A stretch of 64,000 nt of DNA from an uncultured Kangiella sp. (GTDB taxonomy: Bacteria > Pseudomonadota > Gammaproteobacteria > Enterobacterales > Kangiellaceae): contig CANNCW010000002.1 of assembly GCA_947503345.1 (NCBI GenBank), positions 1-64,000 of the forward strand. Direction: 5' to 3'. Within the stretch, counting starts at the first letter, position 1, and the number at the start of each line of letters is the position of its first letter. The position numbers and the translations under genes were made by a program. Shown in pieces: positions 12,530 to 21,459 of this stretch. The notes beneath the pieces are model-generated. The model did not search any database and was not told where the DNA came from. It was given only the letters and a program-made list of their open reading frames with translations.

Positions 12530-13423
12530 CTATATGGTTATTTCGCCAACTTTTGTTAGATCAGGGCAGTGATCTAATAAATCAGCTGGAGTAACGAACA
12601 TAGCATTTTGTTTTTGCATAACTTGCAGTCCAGCTTTATGACTAGCAGATTCAAAACTTATTTCTTGCTCTATGGCATGTAGTGCTTTAGACAAAATATA
12701 AATATGTTCTAGAATCTCTGACTCTAACGATGCTATTGATTCTCCTTCTTTATTTTTCAGATTAGAAAGCAATTCTTTTTCTGATAATTCTACAGCAGGC
12801 TTTTCAAGCTTAAGGCTGTTGTAAGTTGGCGAATCATGCATTGGTGTCTGATTTATCGCTTTCTCAAATAAACTTTTTTCTTGGTTAGCTTTTAATAAGT
12901 TTCCATTCTTTATGGTTAGTTGATAATCCTTTCCTGCATCTTGGTATGATTGGAAAATATACTGTGAACAAACCATTGGGAGTTTCCCTGGGTATTTATG
13001 CTCATTGATAATCGTTAGCAATTTAGATACTAACTTTTTCAATATGGCCAATGTTGCTTTTTGTTGCGGGCCGGATGGCGAAAATTTCTTATAGATTAGA
13101 ATCATTCCTACAAGATATAAGTTAGCCATTCCATATGGCTCTTCTTCGTTCAAATATTTGGTGGCGGCTTGCATTACAGGGCTGAAATCTTGATTACGCT
13201 CATCGCGCATTACATGAATTGTCCTTCCTGCAAAGCGTTCTTTAGCGTTCGCAACTCTAATCGCAGGTGGCGTTTCTTCAATTATTTTAGAGAATTCTTT
13301 GTAGGTCATAGCAGTGTGGCTAACATCTGCTCCGGTTAAAAATACGATGGCTTCTGAAAGCCAGCTACCTTTTTCCGGTGAAAACAAAAGTACATCACCT
13401 GATTTCAATTCATTGATATCCAT
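12530..13423 (-). CDS. YiiX-like permuted NlpC/P60 hydrolase
   Basis: A 297-residue protein. The N-terminal half matches the permuted papain-fold YiiX/YebB-like NlpC/P60 group: it opens with LKSGDVLLFSP, has the catalytic His early in VSHTAMTY and the Cys later in MVCSQYIFQSY, the reverse of the classic Cys-His order. Such enzymes act on amide or thioester bonds; the substrate is unknown. No signal peptide is seen, so it is probably cytoplasmic. The C-terminal 110 residues are helical and unrecognised. The frame can extend to a TTG at 13441, but the ATG at 13423 has AGGGG 5 nt upstream and is chosen. It is co-transcribed with the diguanylate cyclase gene behind it. Confidence 0.7.
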   Translation of the reverse strand: MDINELKSGDVLLFSPEKGSWLSEAIVFLTGADVSHTAMTYKEFSKIIEETPPAIRVANAKERFAGRTIHVMRDERNQDFSPVMQAATKYLNEEEPYGMANLYLVGMILIYKKFSPSGPQQKATLAILKKLVSKLLTIINEHKYPGKLPMVCSQYIFQSYQDAGKDYQLTIKNGNLLKANQEKSLFEKAINQTPMHDSPTYNSLKLEKPAVELSEKELLSNLKNKEGESIASLESEILEHIYILSKALHAIEQEISFESASHKAGLQVMQKQNAMFVTPADLLDHCPDLTKVGEITI

Positions 13424-13500
13424 TTCGACCCCTAAATCCAAAGTTTATCTATTGAATATACACCATTTAATTTGGATTAGGAATAATTTGGGGAAGTTGG

Positions 13501-13532
13501 GAGGTAAGAAAAAGCCCTGACTATCAGGGCTT
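13501..13532 (-). terminator. Terminator of rne
   Basis: AAGCCCTGA and TCAGGGCTT (13512-13520 and 13524-13532) form a 9-bp stem with a 3-nt loop. Read on the minus strand it is followed by TTTCTT. It lies 25 bp beyond the rne stop. Confidence 0.85.
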
Positions 13533-13556
13533 ATAACTGTCTGTTTCGAATTTGGA

Positions 13557-16142
13557 CTAAATAGAGGTTTTAGCCGCTGGGCTATTGCTTTGATTACTTA
13601 ACGAATCTTGAATAGCTTTTGTAATAATCTCATCATCACTGAAGCTAATAACATTAAGTTCAAGAAGCTCAGGTAATGGCTCATCAACAATAGCTTTAGC
13701 CATTGGAGCTGAGGCGCTAAGCTCTATAACCTTAGCTGGGGCTTTCTTAACTTCAGTTTCTTTAACCATCTCTTGAGGCGGAGTCACTAATTCACTTTGC
13801 TCTTTAGATGCCTCTTTCGCAGGATTGGCTTCAAGCTTTGGTTTTTCCGTTACTACTGAAGATTTTTCTGCGACCTTTTTTGGCAATTCGTTATCATTGG
13901 TAGATGCAGTGGTTTGAGCTGGACTTGGCTCCATAACAGACTTTACAGAGCGCTCTAATGACTTTTGCGCTTTGTAAATCATCACTTCTTCAGGCGAAGC
14001 CTTTGGCTTATTTGATTGTGGCTTTTTATTTGAAGCGCTTTGAGCCGACTTTTCAACGGAAGCTTGCGCTTTTGGCGCTTGATTTGCTTGAGGCTGTTCA
14101 ATCGTAGCCATGCGCTCAGCACGAGTTTTACGTGCTGGTCTTGGCGGATGCTTTGGTTTAGCAACTTGAGCATTCTTTGAAGACTGCTTTTTCTGTGGTG
14201 CTTGCTTAGGCTTTTGCTGAGATTTTTGCTGCTGCTTGCCTTTTTGTTGAGCAGTAAAGTTTTGTTGTTCAGAGTTTTTACCCTGAGCATTTTGCTGCGG
14301 CTTATTTTGATTAGTGTTTTGGCGGTTTTTATTGTAATTACGGTTACGCTTTTTGCCTTGGTAACGGTTATTACGATTGTTTCGGCCACGGTTGTTTTGG
14401 TGTTTGCCTTTGTACTTTTTCTTCTTTTTATCGTTGCCTGTTAGCTTATCCCACAAGCGTTTAAAGAAGCCGTCCTTCTTTTTCTGTTGCTGCTTATTTT
14501 TCTTGGGCTTTTTGACTTTTGTTTTCTTAGGCGCAACTTGCTCTGCTGGCTCAGGAACCGTTTGAATCGCAGCTTTTTCAATATTGGCGGCTAAGTCTGG
14601 ATTAGTAGAACGAACATACTCCACTTGGCTTGGTGCATCGACTAGGTCATAGCTTGAGCCTTGGTGAGCTTCGTCTGCTTTAACGCGCAGCACTTCATAG
14701 TGAGGCGTATCCATATGCGGATTTGGCACTACGATAATACGAACTTTTTGTTGCTTTTCAATTTGCTCAATCTTACGACGCTTTTCGTTTAATAAGAATG
14801 TCGCTAATTCCACTGGAGCAATTACATGAACTTCAGCCGTGGACTCTTTCATAGCTTCATCGCCAACTAGACGCAAGATCGATAAGCCTAACGAGTCAGT
14901 ACCTCGAATAACGCCATGGCCTGTACAACGAGGACAAACGTGTTGGCTTGATTCTTCAAGAGAAGGGCGCAAGCGCTGACGTGACATTTCTAATAAACCA
15001 AATTTAGAAATACGACCAATTTGAATGCGAGCACGATCTCTTTTAACCGAGCTGCGCATCACGTTTTCAACTTCGCGTTGATTACGTGGAGGGCCCATAT
15101 CGATAAAATCGATAACGATTAAACCACCAATGTCACGTAAGCGAAGTTGGCGAGCAATTTCTTCTGCGGCTTCTTTGTTGGTATGTAAAGCTGTTTCTTC
15201 GATATCACCGCCTTTAGTGGCGCGCGCTGAGTTAATATCAATCGATAATAAAGCTTCAGTTTGGTCAAAAACTACCGAACCACCAGATGGTAAACGCACT
15301 TCACGTTGGAAAGCACTTTCGATTTGGCTTTCCACTTGATAGCGGTTAAATAATGGGATCGGATCTTGGTATAACTTAATTTTATTTACAAAATCTGGAC
15401 GCTGTTTGGCCAATTCCGCTTTCGTAATATCGAAGATTTCTTTGCGATCGACTAAGATTTCGCCAATGTCTGGGCGTAAATAGTCACGAATAGCGCGATT
15501 GATAACGTTAGATTCCTGGTAGATAAAAAATGGAGCAGGGCGCTTGTCTGCTTCTTCTTTAATTTTATTCCAGAAGTTTAAAAGGTAAGAAAAATCACCA
15601 TTGATTTCATCGAAGTCTTTGCCGACACCAGCAGTACGGATAATGCAACCCATGCCTTTTGGTACGTTGATTTGGTTCATAATGCCTTTTAATTCTTGAC
15701 GCTCTTCGCCTTCGATACGGCGAGAAATACCGCCAGCACGGGAATTATTTGGCATTAACACCATGTATGAACCAGCCAAACTGACTGAAGTTGTTAAAGC
15801 TGCGCCTTTGTTGCCACGCTCTTCTTTGTCGATTTGAACAATGATTTCTTGGCCTTCTTTTAAGGCATCTTTAATCGTTGGGCGACCGCGTGAAGGAGGC
15901 TTGTGCATATACTCACGAGCCACTTCCTTTAAAGGTAAGAAACCATGTCTTTCGGCACCATAATCAACAAAGGCAGCTTCTAAACTTGGCTCAATACGAG
16001 TAACTTTGCCCTTGTAGATATTACCTTTTTTCTGCTCGCGTCCAGCAAGCTCGATATCTAAATCAAATAATCTTTGGCCATCTACCAAAGCAACGCGCAT
16101 CTCTTCATTATGATGAGTTGCGTTAATTAACATTCTTTTCAT
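13557..16142 (-). CDS. rne: Ribonuclease E
   Basis: An 861-residue endoribonuclease (E. coli: 1061). The N-terminal catalytic half is intact: S1 domain around residues 38-120, the 5' sensor/RNase H-like region, DNase I-like active-site aspartates D302 (LLSIDINS) and D345 (IVIDFIDM), and the Zn-link CPRC at 403-406 needed for tetramers. After about residue 560 the chain is disordered and low-complexity, rich in Lys, Gln, Asn and Ala, with basic RNA-binding-like tracts and a final acidic region; it would host degradosome partners but is shorter than in E. coli. It starts MKRMLINAT exactly as in E. coli, with GAGAGAG upstream. It is divergent from rluC, the conserved arrangement, behind a leader of several hundred nt. 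Confidence 0.97.
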   Translation of the reverse strand: MKRMLINATHHNEEMRVALVDGQRLFDLDIELAGREQKKGNIYKGKVTRIEPSLEAAFVDYGAERHGFLPLKEVAREYMHKPPSRGRPTIKDALKEGQEIIVQIDKEERGNKGAALTTSVSLAGSYMVLMPNNSRAGGISRRIEGEERQELKGIMNQINVPKGMGCIIRTAGVGKDFDEINGDFSYLLNFWNKIKEEADKRPAPFFIYQESNVINRAIRDYLRPDIGEILVDRKEIFDITKAELAKQRPDFVNKIKLYQDPIPLFNRYQVESQIESAFQREVRLPSGGSVVFDQTEALLSIDINSARATKGGDIEETALHTNKEAAEEIARQLRLRDIGGLIVIDFIDMGPPRNQREVENVMRSSVKRDRARIQIGRISKFGLLEMSRQRLRPSLEESSQHVCPRCTGHGVIRGTDSLGLSILRLVGDEAMKESTAEVHVIAPVELATFLLNEKRRKIEQIEKQQKVRIIVVPNPHMDTPHYEVLRVKADEAHQGSSYDLVDAPSQVEYVRSTNPDLAANIEKAAIQTVPEPAEQVAPKKTKVKKPKKNKQQQKKKDGFFKRLWDKLTGNDKKKKKYKGKHQNNRGRNNRNNRYQGKKRNRNYNKNRQNTNQNKPQQNAQGKNSEQQNFTAQQKGKQQQKSQQKPKQAPQKKQSSKNAQVAKPKHPPRPARKTRAERMATIEQPQANQAPKAQASVEKSAQSASNKKPQSNKPKASPEEVMIYKAQKSLERSVKSVMEPSPAQTTASTNDNELPKKVAEKSSVVTEKPKLEANPAKEASKEQSELVTPPQEMVKETEVKKAPAKVIELSASAPMAKAIVDEPLPELLELNVISFSDDEIITKAIQDSLSNQSNSPAAKTSI

Positions 16143-16612
16143 GAATTCTCTCTCTATTTTAAAATAGAATGCGAGAGCTAGGCAGGTGCTTAGAAAGGTT
16201 TAATCAAATGACCAAAACAGCTTCTTGTTTAAAGAAACTGTCCAATTATAACTAATTGTATCTTTGGGTCCTTAAAAGAGCCCTATTTATATGTATTATC
16301 ATATAGTTAGGAGCGATACCTTATTTTGATTATAACTTTAAAGGATGGGCTATTTTACGTCTTAGGGTCTATTTTTACGTTTAAAACCTGCATAAAGGAA
16401 GCCGATCTAACCGCGCTTATTTCGTTCAATTTAGAGGAGTTCTGTAAGTCTAAATTGTTGCGCTACTTTGTATTCCTGCTATCTCCGCATTCGGATATAA
16501 CTAAATTTTTGCTTGGGATTTTTATCGCAGAGCTTTCTTGATACGGTTCTAAATTAACATCGTATGAATTGAAAGTTGCTCATCAAGCCACTCATCGGAG
16601 CTTTTGCTCACA
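16143..16612 (-). promoter_or_regulatory. Long rne 5' leader with hairpins
   Basis: If transcription starts near 16612 from the promoter at 16619-16647, the rne mRNA carries about 470 nt of untranslated leader. It contains a 14-bp AU-only-core palindrome (CTATTTTAAAATAG, 16154-16167) directly upstream of the GAGAGAG ribosome-binding site, and a hairpin at 16217-16241 (ACAG/CTGT plus TTCTT/AAGAA). In E. coli the 361-nt rne leader mediates autoregulation by RNase E cleavage; a similar role here is inference. No convincing gene lies in 16143-16740: the one short frame on the plus strand, from a TTG at 16326, lacks a binding site and any recognisable domain. Confidence 0.5.
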
Positions 16613-16618
16613 ACGCGC

Positions 16619-16647
16619 ATTATAGCCATAGATAGCGCCAGTAGCAA
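16619..16647 (-). promoter_or_regulatory. Sigma-70 promoter of rne
   Basis: On the minus strand, TTGCTA (16647-16642) and a perfect TATAAT (16624-16619) are separated by 17 nt, followed by a GC-rich discriminator GCGCG. This is the strongest promoter-like sequence in the rne-rluC gap. Confidence 0.7.
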
Positions 16648-16704
16648 TCATTATCATTAAGTTAAACCATTGATTTATTATAGGCTTGAGTCGGATGAAT
16701 TCTC

Positions 16705-16733
16705 TGTTAGCTCAGTATCTTTTGCGGTATAGT
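16705..16733 (+). promoter_or_regulatory. rluC promoter placing the start codon near +1
   Basis: TATAGT at 16728-16733 is 7 nt before the rluC ATG at 16741, so transcription would begin at or next to the ATG. The -35 (TGTTAG, 17-nt spacing) is poor. No Shine-Dalgarno precedes the ATG. Confidence 0.45.
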
Positions 16734-16740
16734 GCGCCCC

Positions 16741-17703
16741 ATGACCGAAATCTCCTACCCAAAAGTCCAATTTGTCGAAGTGCAGCCTGAAGAAGCAGGT
16801 CAGCGGATTGACAATTTCCTAATGAAAAAACTAAAAGGCGTGCCGAAAAGCCGTATCTATAAGATGCTGCGAAAAGGAGAAGTGCGGGTTAATAAAGGCC
16901 GTGTTAAAGCGGAATATAAGATTGAAGCGGAAGATTCTGTCAGAATTCCGCCAGTGCGTGTTTCTGAATCGAAAACTGAAGTTCCGACTAACCTAAATAA
17001 GGTTCAGGATTTAGAAAAAGCGGTTTTATATGAGGATGAACGCATTATTGTGCTTAACAAGCCTCATGGAATGGCGGTTCATGGTGGCAGTGGTATGAGC
17101 TATGGCGTGATTGAAGCTATGCGCGCTTTAAGGCCAAAAGCACCTTACTTGGAATTGGTACATCGCTTAGATAGAGATACTTCTGGTTGCCTGTTAATCG
17201 CAAAAAAACGTAGCGCTTTGCGTTATTTGCATCAACAATTACAAAAAAAGACCATGACCAAGCGATATTGGGCATTGGTCAATGGTGCTTGGCCTAAGAA
17301 ATTGAAACTGGTGGATGCGCCACTAGCAAAGAACCAAGTTAAATCAGGGGAACGACTAGTCAAAGTCACTGAGTCTGGTAAAGATTCCAAAACATCTTTT
17401 CGTATTTTAGAGCAGTTTGAAGGTTTCAGCTTAATGTCAGCTGAGCCCATCACCGGTCGAACTCACCAGATCCGCGTTCATGCCCAATACGTTGGTCATG
17501 GCTTGGTAGGAGACCCGAAATATGGTGATGATGAAGTAAATTTGTCTTTGAAAAGCGCCAAGTTAAGCGATCGGTTGTTTTTACATGCCTATTCTTTAAA
17601 GTTTAAAACCCAAGTTGATGCCAAGCCAATTCAAGTGGAAGCACCATTACCAACTGAGCTTGAGCAGTTATTGAACCACCTGCGTTCTGGCCAAAGTATT
17701 TAA
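16741..17703 (+). CDS. rluC: 23S rRNA pseudouridine synthase RluC
   Basis: A 320-residue protein with an N-terminal S4 RNA-binding domain (about 15-75, AGQRIDNFL...KGVPKSRIYKMLRKGEVRVNK-type) and a RluA-family catalytic domain with the active-site Asp in HRLDRDTSG. In E. coli RluC makes pseudouridines 955, 2504 and 2580. An in-frame GTG at 16732 is possible, but the ATG at 16741 matches the family N-terminus. It is divergent from rne, as in E. coli, and is followed by a HAD phosphatase and yaeQ, closely spaced. In E. coli yceF-yceD come next; here they lie 21 kb away. Confidence 0.95.
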   Translation: MTEISYPKVQFVEVQPEEAGQRIDNFLMKKLKGVPKSRIYKMLRKGEVRVNKGRVKAEYKIEAEDSVRIPPVRVSESKTEVPTNLNKVQDLEKAVLYEDERIIVLNKPHGMAVHGGSGMSYGVIEAMRALRPKAPYLELVHRLDRDTSGCLLIAKKRSALRYLHQQLQKKTMTKRYWALVNGAWPKKLKLVDAPLAKNQVKSGERLVKVTESGKDSKTSFRILEQFEGFSLMSAEPITGRTHQIRVHAQYVGHGLVGDPKYGDDEVNLSLKSAKLSDRLFLHAYSLKFKTQVDAKPIQVEAPLPTELEQLLNHLRSGQSI

Positions 17704-17710
17704 TTTGTCG

Positions 17711-18361
17711 ATGCAACGCCTATCCAATATCAAGTTAATCGTATTTGATTGGGATGGCACCATTATGGATTCCACGGGACGTATTGTTTCTGCCATGCAA
17801 CAAGCTGCGCGTCAGCAGAGTTTAATCATTCCAACTGATGAAGCTGTAAAAAGTATTATTGGACTTGGCTTAACCCAATGCTTCAATATTCTTTTTCCAG
17901 GTTTGAAATGTCACCAAGCCATTACTGAAGAATACCGCTATCAATATGTAGAATTTGATACCACGCCATCGCCAATCTTTGACGGAGTAGAAGCCGTATT
18001 AACCGAGTTAAAAGCCAAAGGGTACCAATTGGCTGTCGCCACCGGTAAAGCTCGGCATGGCTTAGATAGAGTCTTAAAAGACTCAAAGCTAGAGCATTAT
18101 TTTGATCACACGATTGGCGCTGATGAAGTTACAAACGCCAAACCTGCCCCCGACATGCTGAACTGGTTAATGAAGCAATCCAAAACTAAACCTCATCAAG
18201 TGGTGATGATTGGTGATACCAGCTTTGATCTGGAAATGGCGAATAATGCAAAAACTTATGCCGTTGGCGTTAGTTTTGGCGCTCAAGATATAAAACTATT
18301 AAATCAATATACTCCAAAAGCTATAGTTGATAGTTTTTCAAATTTAAGAGAGTTATTTTAA
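17711..18361 (+). CDS. HAD-superfamily phosphatase (Gph-like)
   Basis: A 216-residue HAD-IA hydrolase. Motif I is VFDWDGTIMDS, with nucleophile and acid/base aspartates, motif II is AVATGKARHG, and motifs III/IV are NAKPAPD and MIGDTSFDLEMA. The helical cap of about 65 residues after motif I is typical of phosphoglycolate phosphatase-like enzymes; the substrate cannot be told from sequence. The ATG at 17711 is chosen over the TTG at 17705, which is only 2 nt after the rluC stop. It is co-directional with rluC and yaeQ, with almost no gaps, so the three are likely one transcript. HAD genes often follow rluC in gammaproteobacteria. Confidence 0.85.
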   Translation: MQRLSNIKLIVFDWDGTIMDSTGRIVSAMQQAARQQSLIIPTDEAVKSIIGLGLTQCFNILFPGLKCHQAITEEYRYQYVEFDTTPSPIFDGVEAVLTELKAKGYQLAVATGKARHGLDRVLKDSKLEHYFDHTIGADEVTNAKPAPDMLNWLMKQSKTKPHQVVMIGDTSFDLEMANNAKTYAVGVSFGAQDIKLLNQYTPKAIVDSFSNLRELF

Positions 18362-18898
18362 ATGGCCTTAAAAGCAACGATTTATAAAGCAACTATTAAC
18401 ATTTCGGATTTAGATAATCATTATTATGACGAACTGAATCTCACCATTGCCCAGCATCCGTCTGAGTCTGACAAACGTATGATGGTGCGTTTGGTGGCAT
18501 ATATTCTTAATGTTCAAGAGCGTTTGGAGTTTACTAAAGGTTTATCGGAAGAGGGTGAGCCTGAAATTTGGGCGAAGAATTACACTGACGATATTGAACT
18601 TTGGATTGATCTAGGGAGACCTGATGAAACCCGCTTACGCAAAGCGAGCCACAAATCAAAACAGGTAATCGTTTACAGTTATGATGACAACGCCAGTTCG
18701 ATTTGGTGGAAATCGATAGCTAGTAAAGTTCGGGATTATAAAAATTTATCTGTCTATGCGATAAATGATGAACAAGTGGCTGGAATTGAAGCTATGGTCG
18801 AAAGAACCATGCAATTACAGGCGACCATTGAAGATGGTCAGTTATGGTTAAGTAATGATAAGGCGAGTCAGTTGGTGGAAGCGATCAAGCTTGATTAA
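18362..18898 (+). CDS. yaeQ: YaeQ family protein
   Basis: A 178-residue protein matching E. coli YaeQ in length and pattern: MALKATIYKATINISDL at the start, ERLEFTKGLSEEGEPEIW, and WIDLGRPDETRLRKASHKS. The fold is related to PD-(D/E)XK nucleases and the E, D and K positions look retained, but the biological substrate is not established; E. coli yaeQ was found as a multicopy suppressor affecting RfaH-dependent expression. The ATG immediately follows the stop of the HAD gene. It is convergent with the peroxiredoxin gene, 24 bp away. Confidence 0.92.
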   Translation: MALKATIYKATINISDLDNHYYDELNLTIAQHPSESDKRMMVRLVAYILNVQERLEFTKGLSEEGEPEIWAKNYTDDIELWIDLGRPDETRLRKASHKSKQVIVYSYDDNASSIWWKSIASKVRDYKNLSVYAINDEQVAGIEAMVERTMQLQATIEDGQLWLSNDKASQLVEAIKLD

Positions 18899-18922
18899 AA
18901 CCTGATCGCTATTCATTTCTAC

Positions 18923-19444
18923 TTAAAGCAGATCTTTCTGTAATTGTTTTAGTTTTGCCAGAACCTTTTTCGAATGTTCATCGGCATCGACTTTTTCAAA
19001 ATGATAAACAATGCTACCTTGAGGATCGATAATGAAAGTTTGGCGTTTGGTATATTTTACTGGACCAAACCCGCCTATAACTTTGTAGGCTTTAGCCGTT
19101 TTTTTATCTGTGTCTGATAAAATATCAAAAGGTAGTTGGTACTTCTTACTGAAGTCCTTGTGCGAGTCATTGTCATCTAATGAAACCCCTACAATTTCTG
19201 TGTTTAACGCTTTAAAATCTTCATAAGCATCTCGGAAGTTTTTTGCTTCAGTGGTACAGCCTGGAGTATCGTCTCGCGGATAGAAATAGAGTACCAGCCA
19301 ATTATTTTTGTAGTTGCTTAAACTTTTATATTCACCATCTTGTGCCATTAACTTAAAGTCTGGCGCTAGTTGGCCGACAAAGTTACTGGCGTTGGCAGAT
19401 AAACTGATTAAAGTAATCAACAAGCCACTTAAAATTTTCTTCAT
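18923..19444 (-). CDS. Exported Bcp/PrxQ-type peroxiredoxin, apparently 1-Cys
   Basis: A 173-residue thioredoxin-fold peroxidase. Residues 1-19 are a signal peptide (MKKILSGLLITLISLSANA), so it should act in the periplasm. The peroxidatic Cys is C63 in DDTPGCTTEA; it is the only Cys in the protein. In most Bcp/PrxQ enzymes a resolving Cys lies five residues later (E. coli TPGCTVQAC), but here that position is N69 (TPGCTTEAKN). It would therefore work as a 1-Cys enzyme reduced by an outside thiol. The gene stands alone between yaeQ (convergent) and the acetyltransferase gene (divergent). Family call is firm; location is inferred from the signal peptide. Confidence 0.88.
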   Translation of the reverse strand: MKKILSGLLITLISLSANASNFVGQLAPDFKLMAQDGEYKSLSNYKNNWLVLYFYPRDDTPGCTTEAKNFRDAYEDFKALNTEIVGVSLDDNDSHKDFSKKYQLPFDILSDTDKKTAKAYKVIGGFGPVKYTKRQTFIIDPQGSIVYHFEKVDADEHSKKVLAKLKQLQKDLL

Positions 19445-19506
19445 AAAGCTTTACACTCAAATACTATTTAGTTGATTCACTATAACTTATTTTAAAAGGC
19501 GTGAAT

Positions 19507-20067
19507 ATGTTGTCAAAGACCAATTTAACTCAAGTCAAACTCGAAATGCCTACCTTAGAGACTGAGCGATTATTATTGCGAGAGTTTCGTTTGAGTGATT
19601 TCGATGTTTTTGCTGATCTCATGGCTGATCCTATTTTCAGGCGCTATTTAGGTAAAGGCGATCCTTTGAATAGGGAAAACGCTTGGCGTACTTATTGTTC
19701 AATTATTGGTCATTGGGTGCTAAGAGGCTTTGGATTCTGGGCATTGGAAGATAAAGCTATTGGCGCTTATGTGGGCCATGTTGGGATCCATTATCCCGAA
19801 GACTGGCCGGATGTGGAGATTGGCTGGGGAATTCATCCTGATTACCAGCAAAGTGGTTATGGTTTTGAAGCTGCACAGAGGGTTATGCAGTATGGTTTTG
19901 AAACGCTAGAGCTGGATTATTTGATCAGTTTAATTGCTGAGGGCAATGAGGCTTCAGCGAATTTAGCGTTAAAGCTGGGTGAAAAACATACAAAAACCGT
20001 CGAGATGTTCGAGACTCCCGTCAGAATATATAAAATTACCCGAGAAGAGTTTTTGGCTAAAAGCTAG
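19507..20067 (+). CDS. GNAT acetyltransferase (RimJ/RimL-like)
   Basis: A 186-residue N-acetyltransferase of the Acetyltransf_3 type. It begins TLETERLLLREFRLSDF, typical of RimL-like enzymes, has the acetyl-CoA loop region WGIHPDYQQSGYGFEAAQ (a variant of Q/RxxGxG/A) and a C-terminal EGNEASANLALKLG motif. The acceptor is unknown. A GTG at 19501 is in frame, but the ATG at 19507 has AAAGGC at proper distance and is chosen. It precedes recA by 156 bp on the same strand but is probably separate. Confidence 0.85.
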   Translation: MLSKTNLTQVKLEMPTLETERLLLREFRLSDFDVFADLMADPIFRRYLGKGDPLNRENAWRTYCSIIGHWVLRGFGFWALEDKAIGAYVGHVGIHYPEDWPDVEIGWGIHPDYQQSGYGFEAAQRVMQYGFETLELDYLISLIAEGNEASANLALKLGEKHTKTVEMFETPVRIYKITREEFLAKS

Positions 20068-20109
20068 TTTTAGCCAGCTTACAGTCGCAATAGTGGTTTT
20101 CTTAATAAA

Positions 20110-20133
20110 TTGATAGGTAATGCCTATTATCAA
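20110..20133. promoter_or_regulatory. Nested inverted repeat upstream of recA
   Basis: TTGATA and TATCAA form the ends of a 24-bp stretch, and ATAGG/CCTAT nest inside it around TAATG. It lies 90 bp before the recA start and could be an operator. It does not resemble the gammaproteobacterial LexA box CTGT-N8-ACAG, which I could not find in 20068-20223. Confidence 0.3.
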
Positions 20134-20223
20134 AGACATCGAAATGTGGAATAATCACTGCTCAAAGATTGCTTCCCAGCGAATTCAATTAATAACATTA
20201 CGACAGTATTTAGGAGTCCTTTG

Positions 20224-21255
20224 ATGGATGACAATAAAAAGAAAGCACTTGGCGCTGCTTTAACACAAATTGAGCGTCAATTCGGTAAAGGTTCGATCAT
20301 GCGTTTGGGCGATAACAGCGCTGCCAAAGGTATTGACACGATTTCTACTGGTTCGTTAGGTTTGGATATTGCGTTGGGTATTGGCGGCTTGCCAAAAGGC
20401 CGTATCGTTGAAATCTATGGCCCTGAGTCTTCAGGTAAAACGACTCTTGCATTGCAAGCTATTGCTGCTTGTCAGGCTGATGGCGGAACTGCGGCGTTTG
20501 TTGATGCTGAGCACGCGTTAGACCCAATTTATGCAGAAAAGTTAGGCGTTAACCTTGATGACTTAATTGTTTCTCAGCCAGATACTGGTGAACAGGCATT
20601 AGAAATTACGGATATGTTAGTGCGCTCAGGTGCGGTAGATATCTTAGTAGTTGACTCGGTGGCGGCATTAACGCCAAAAGCTGAGATTGAAGGTGATATG
20701 GGTGACTCTCATATGGGCTTACAGGCTCGTTTGATGTCTCAAGCTTTGCGTAAACTAACTGCGAATATTAAACGTTCAAATACTTTATGTGTGTTCATTA
20801 ACCAAATTCGTATGAAAATTGGTGTTATGTTCGGTTCACCAGAGACGACCACTGGTGGTAACGCATTGAAGTTCTATGCTTCGGTTCGTTTGGATATTCG
20901 TCGTATTGGCCAAATTAAGCAAGCTGATGAAATTATTGGTAACGAAACTCGCGTTAAGGTTGTTAAGAACAAAGTAGCACCGCCATTTAAGCAAGCAGAA
21001 TTCCAGATCCTATACGGTGAAGGCTCTTCATTAGAGGGCGAAGTTTTAGATTGGGGTGTTAAGCACAACTTGGTTGATAAGTCAGGTGCTTGGTACGCGT
21101 ACAATGGCGACAAGATTGGCCAAGGTAAGCAAAACGTTATTAAGTTCTTAAAAGAAAAACCTGAGATTAAGAACGAAATTGAAACCAAATTGCGCAATAT
21201 GTTATTGGTAACCGCTTCAGCAGAAGACGATTCTGAGGAAGAAGCGGAAGCTTAG
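20224..21255 (+). CDS. recA: Recombinase RecA
   Basis: A 343-residue RecA. Walker A GPESSGKT is at residues 66-73, Walker B ends in [11 protein letters not shown], and the DNA-binding L1/L2 region and [10 protein letters not shown] segment are intact; the C-terminus is acidic ([10 protein letters not shown]) as usual. It catalyses strand exchange and LexA co-proteolysis. ATG 20224 is preferred over TTG 20221 because AGGAG lies 7 nt upstream. Downstream come a 49-residue membrane ORF and recX, then alaS and csrA, the conserved gammaproteobacterial order. No canonical SOS box is visible in its promoter region. Confidence 0.98.
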   Translation: MDDNKKKALGAALTQIERQFGKGSIMRLGDNSAAKGIDTISTGSLGLDIALGIGGLPKGRIVEIYGPESSGKTTLALQAIAACQADGGTAAFVDAEHALDPIYAEKLGVNLDDLIVSQPDTGEQALEITDMLVRSGAVDILVVDSVAALTPKAEIEGDMGDSHMGLQARLMSQALRKLTANIKRSNTLCVFINQIRMKIGVMFGSPETTTGGNALKFYASVRLDIRRIGQIKQADEIIGNETRVKVVKNKVAPPFKQAEFQILYGEGSSLEGEVLDWGVKHNLVDKSGAWYAYNGDKIGQGKQNVIKFLKEKPEIKNEIETKLRNMLLVTASAEDDSEEEAEA

Positions 21256-21281
21256 TTTCCCGCTATAACAGGAAATAACTA

Positions 21282-21431
21282 ATGACAAAAGAAACTGATT
21301 CAAGTGAAGTTAGCTCTGAAAGCAAAAGCACTAATTCAGGAAAGTTTTTTACCGCTTTTGGTAAAGGCTTCGTGGCGGGCTTTGTAACACTTGGCTTGAT
21401 TAGTGTACTGATTTTAATTTTTAGAAGTTAA
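21282..21431 (+). CDS. 49-residue single-pass membrane protein between recA and recX
   Basis: A short frame, ATG to TAA, with AGGA 8 nt before the start. The product is a hydrophilic Ser/Glu-rich N-terminus (MTKETDSSEVSSESKSTNSG), a Gly/Phe stretch (KFFTAFGKGFVAGF) and one hydrophobic helix to the end (VTLGLISVLILIF, then RS). It sits 26 bp after recA and 28 bp before recX on the same strand, so it is probably co-transcribed. In E. coli recX follows recA directly. I do not recognise a family. Spacing, binding site and a sensible membrane topology argue that it is real. Confidence 0.65.
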   Translation: MTKETDSSEVSSESKSTNSGKFFTAFGKGFVAGFVTLGLISVLILIFRS

Positions 21432-21459
21432 AACTTAAATTGCAATGAGATAAAGTTTC

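Noticed and set aside
16326-16541. 71-residue frame in the rne-rluC gap
   Set aside because: It starts at TTG without a binding site, has no recognisable domain, and lies antisense to the predicted rne leader.
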